64,000 nt of DNA, taken from Chromobotia macracanthus. Taxonomy: Eukaryota > Chordata > Actinopteri > Cypriniformes > Botiidae. A program made the position numbers and the translations under genes. Below are positions 61,589 to 64,000 of this stretch, one piece after another; positions within the stretch are counted from its first letter, which is position 1, and each line of letters starts with the position of its first letter. The stretch spans positions 1,541,501-1,605,500 of the forward strand of contig JAZGTH010000075.1 in assembly GCA_036877525.1 (NCBI GenBank). Direction: 5' to 3'. The notes beneath the pieces were generated by a model that saw only the letters and a list, made by a program, of their open reading frames with translations, did not search any database and was not told the origin of the DNA.

Positions 61589-63959
61589 ATGCCGACCGTC
61601 GGTGTGAGGAGAGATCTGCTGTTTGAAGCTCTGGGACAGACATACAGTACGTGTTAATTCACCATCAAAGTGTTTGTTTACAGGGAGAAGGATCTCAATG
61701 TGTGGCTGATAACGTTTGTGTTGAAGGAAATGATGGAGGAATATTTATTATATATATTATATAAATATTTATTTATATATATTAACAATATATTCACACT
61801 GTGACTCGGTTATTGCACTCTCCTCTATGGCAGCGTTGCTGAATGAGTTCATATTGTGACTCCAGATGAATGTAAATGAGATGCAGTGTGTCGCCGCCGT
61901 TGCATCAGATTCGGATTATTATGGGATTACGGAAATTTATTCAGTTCAATATTTCGTCTTATGTTTGAGTTGTTTGGGTTTTAGTCCTGTCTGAATGCGT
62001 TAACGTGCATTGTATATAAACGAAGCGGTTGTTATTCTTCATTCCTTTAATACCGACGTGCGACAGCTTGTTGATGACGTCATCGCGCCGCGCCGGACGC
62101 TGTTTTCAGTAATTAAATGTTTTAATTTCTCTAGCTGATGAAGAGTTTGATGAACTGTGCTTCGAGTTTGGACTCGAGCTGGACGAGATAGTGAGTCGCA
62201 TAAAATAACTTCAGTCTATATTTTTAATAGTGACACGCCTTTGTGATTCATTTGCATAATGGTTAAGAAAACAAAATGTATAAAATATATATTTTGTCTA
62301 TAATATGTCATTAAAGTTATTTAAAATATTTTTCAAACAAAGTATAACCTATTGATTGTTTTATTTTTACAATGAACGTGTTACTGTATTACTGGCATTA
62401 TGACTGTAATTAGTCTGTTCATTAGCCTGTTTTCTGTTGTGTCTTTCTGCTGTGTCCTGGTTTTCTTTGTGTCTAGACTTCAGAGAAGGACATCATCAGT
62501 AGAGAACAGGGCGATCAGAAGGCCGAGGGGGCTTCTGATGTTGTGCTCTATAAGATCGATGTGCCAGCCAACAGATATGATCTGCTGTGTCTGGAGGGTC
62601 TTGTCAGGGGTCTGCAGGTCTTCAGAGAGAAGTAAGAGCTTGTGCTAAAAGTCTACCTGTCGTGTCACATTTGCAGTTTATAGGTAATGTGTTTATATGG
62701 TTAAGCAGGTAGCTGACGGTTGTATGTGTGTGTTTAGAATGGAAGCTCCACGATACAGGCGTGTGAGTCCAGCAGACGGTGGAGAGACTCAGCGTCTGGT
62801 CATAACTGAAGAGGTGAGGGCTTTATATTTCCCTGAAGAAGTGCATTTAATCATCTGATGGTACAATACAGCTAGAAGCCGCAGTGACGTATGGAGACAG
62901 ATCGCTCCGTGTAAAGAGACTGCATGTGACTGCTCAGTCTGATGTCACAATCCTCTCGTGTTCATGTAGACTGCATCTGTGAGGCCGCACGCTGTAGCAG
63001 CTGTACTGCGCAACATCACTTTCACCCAAGAGCGGTACGAGAGTTTCATAGAGCTGCAGGAGAAACTGCACCAGAACATCTGCAGGTGTGTGAACGTGTG
63101 CAGTCTTGCATGTGTGCATTATGAGAACTTTCCGCTGTTTGTATTTCAATCTTCTGCAGGTTCACACAGTTATCACTGTTCTCCTTCCTCTTCAGGAAAA
63201 GAACTCTGGTTGCCATAGGAACACATGACCTGGACACAATCTCTGGTCCATTTACTTACACAGCCAAGGCACCCGGAGATATCCGCTTTAAACCACTCAA
63301 TCAGAGTCAAGAGTACACGGCTACTGAACTCATGAGTCTCTATAAGGTGAGCTCTGATAGCTTCCATAGCCAATAGAAGCCTTTCCACATTGATAAATGA
63401 ATTCTGATTCGCCACAGCCAGTACAGTTGGAACTCCTCTTGACAGTTCTTGATTCATTTCAGACTGACAGTCATTTGAGACACTATCTGCACATCATAGA
63501 CAATGAACCTCTCTATCCCATCATATACGACAGCAATGGAATTGTTCTGTCAATGCCTCCCATTATCAACGGTAAGTCACATACACACACGTTCACATCA
63601 GGGGAAAAACAGTGAACGTCTTTACATGATCAAGCTTACAGGTTTGTTTTAACTGTTTTTAAAGCTGTTGTTCTGAAATTTCTTCTTGTTCTTATATTCC
63701 AGGAGACCACAGCAAAATCTCAATAAACACAAAAAACATTTTTATTGAGTGCACAGCCACAGACCTAACAAAGGTAAACAGAGTTCTGTTCTACTGACAA
63801 AAAAAACAGCTTACATCCTATCCACACATCAGATCAAACTGAGATCAGACAAGAATGTAAGAATCTGTTAGATGTGAAGGTTCATGTGTGTTTTCAGGCA
63901 AAGATTGTGCTGGATATGATAGTGACCATGTTTAGTGAGTACTGTGAGGAACCCTTCAC
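61589..63959 (+). CDS. farsb: farsb, phenylalanyl-tRNA synthetase beta subunit (5' part)
   Basis: Nine exons of the cytosolic PheRS beta subunit, which with the alpha subunit (two of each) charges tRNA-Phe. Exons: 61589-61646, 62135-62190, 62477-62631, 62738-62813, 62970-63085, 63196-63346, 63463-63571, 63703-63773, 63898-63959. All have GT-AG borders and consistent phases, giving about 284 of the usual ~590 residues before the window ends. Conserved blocks are MPTVGVRRDLLFEALGQTYT, DEEFDELCFEFGLELDEI, KIDVPANRYDLLCLEGLVRG, ELQEKLHQNICRKRTLVAIG, THDLDTISGPFTYTAK and SNGIVLSMPPIING. This covers the N-terminal domain and the B3/B4 (editing-like) region. The start ATG matches the mammalian N-terminus. 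In human this gene is on chromosome 2, not beside SCAF4. Confidence 0.95.
62075..62082. promoter_or_regulatory. palindromic CRE/ATF site in farsb intron 1
   Basis: TGACGTCA within the longer palindrome GATGACGTCATC, set in a CpG-rich patch (62055-62100) about 50 bp before exon 2. It is a perfect CREB/ATF consensus. Confidence 0.45.
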
Positions 63960-64000
63960 GTGAGTACAGCACTATACACATGCTCATCTGTTGAATACCT

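Overview
The window looks like nuclear DNA of a ray-finned (teleost) fish. Genes are split by short GT-AG introns, claudin-8-type genes are intronless, microsatellites of (CA)n and (GA)n type are dense, and short dispersed repeats of kinds common in teleosts are present. The species cannot be named from the sequence. All gene names come from matching conceptual translations to remembered family sequences; no database search was run.

Layout, left to right. 1-3.2 kb: exon 1 (signal peptide) of a kainate receptor gene, grik1, on the minus strand, with a 41-bp minisatellite in its first intron. 4.4-7.1 kb: an intact intronless claudin-8-like gene and, just upstream, a broken claudin copy, both minus. 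9.2-39.9 kb: a complete tiam1 (Rac GTP exchange factor), minus strand. I assembled 26 coding exons whose phases agree throughout and give 1600 residues, plus one probable cassette exon, one candidate alternative first exon and two leader exons. 40-46.2 kb: an intergenic stretch with a (GA)n block and two minisatellites (29 bp and about 64 bp) rich in the E-box CACGTG. 46.2-61.0 kb: a complete scaf4 (RNA polymerase II CTD-binding SR-related factor), minus, 19 coding exons, 800 residues. 61.6 kb to the end: the first nine exons of farsb (phenylalanyl-tRNA synthetase beta subunit), plus strand, head-to-head with scaf4.

The order grik1 - claudin-8 - tiam1 - scaf4, all on one strand, matches human 21q22.1. 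The exceptions are that no sod1 is visible between tiam1 and scaf4, and that farsb (human chromosome 2) lies beyond scaf4. The genes are unrelated in function: synapse, tight junction, Rac signalling, transcription termination control and translation. They form an old syntenic block, not a pathway. The most useful material for follow-up is the tiam1 alternative exons and upstream ORFs, UG repeats pressed against tiam1 splice sites, a possible intronic poly(A) isoform of scaf4, the E-box minisatellites, and a probable assembly artefact near 31.6 kb. I found no new multi-gene system.
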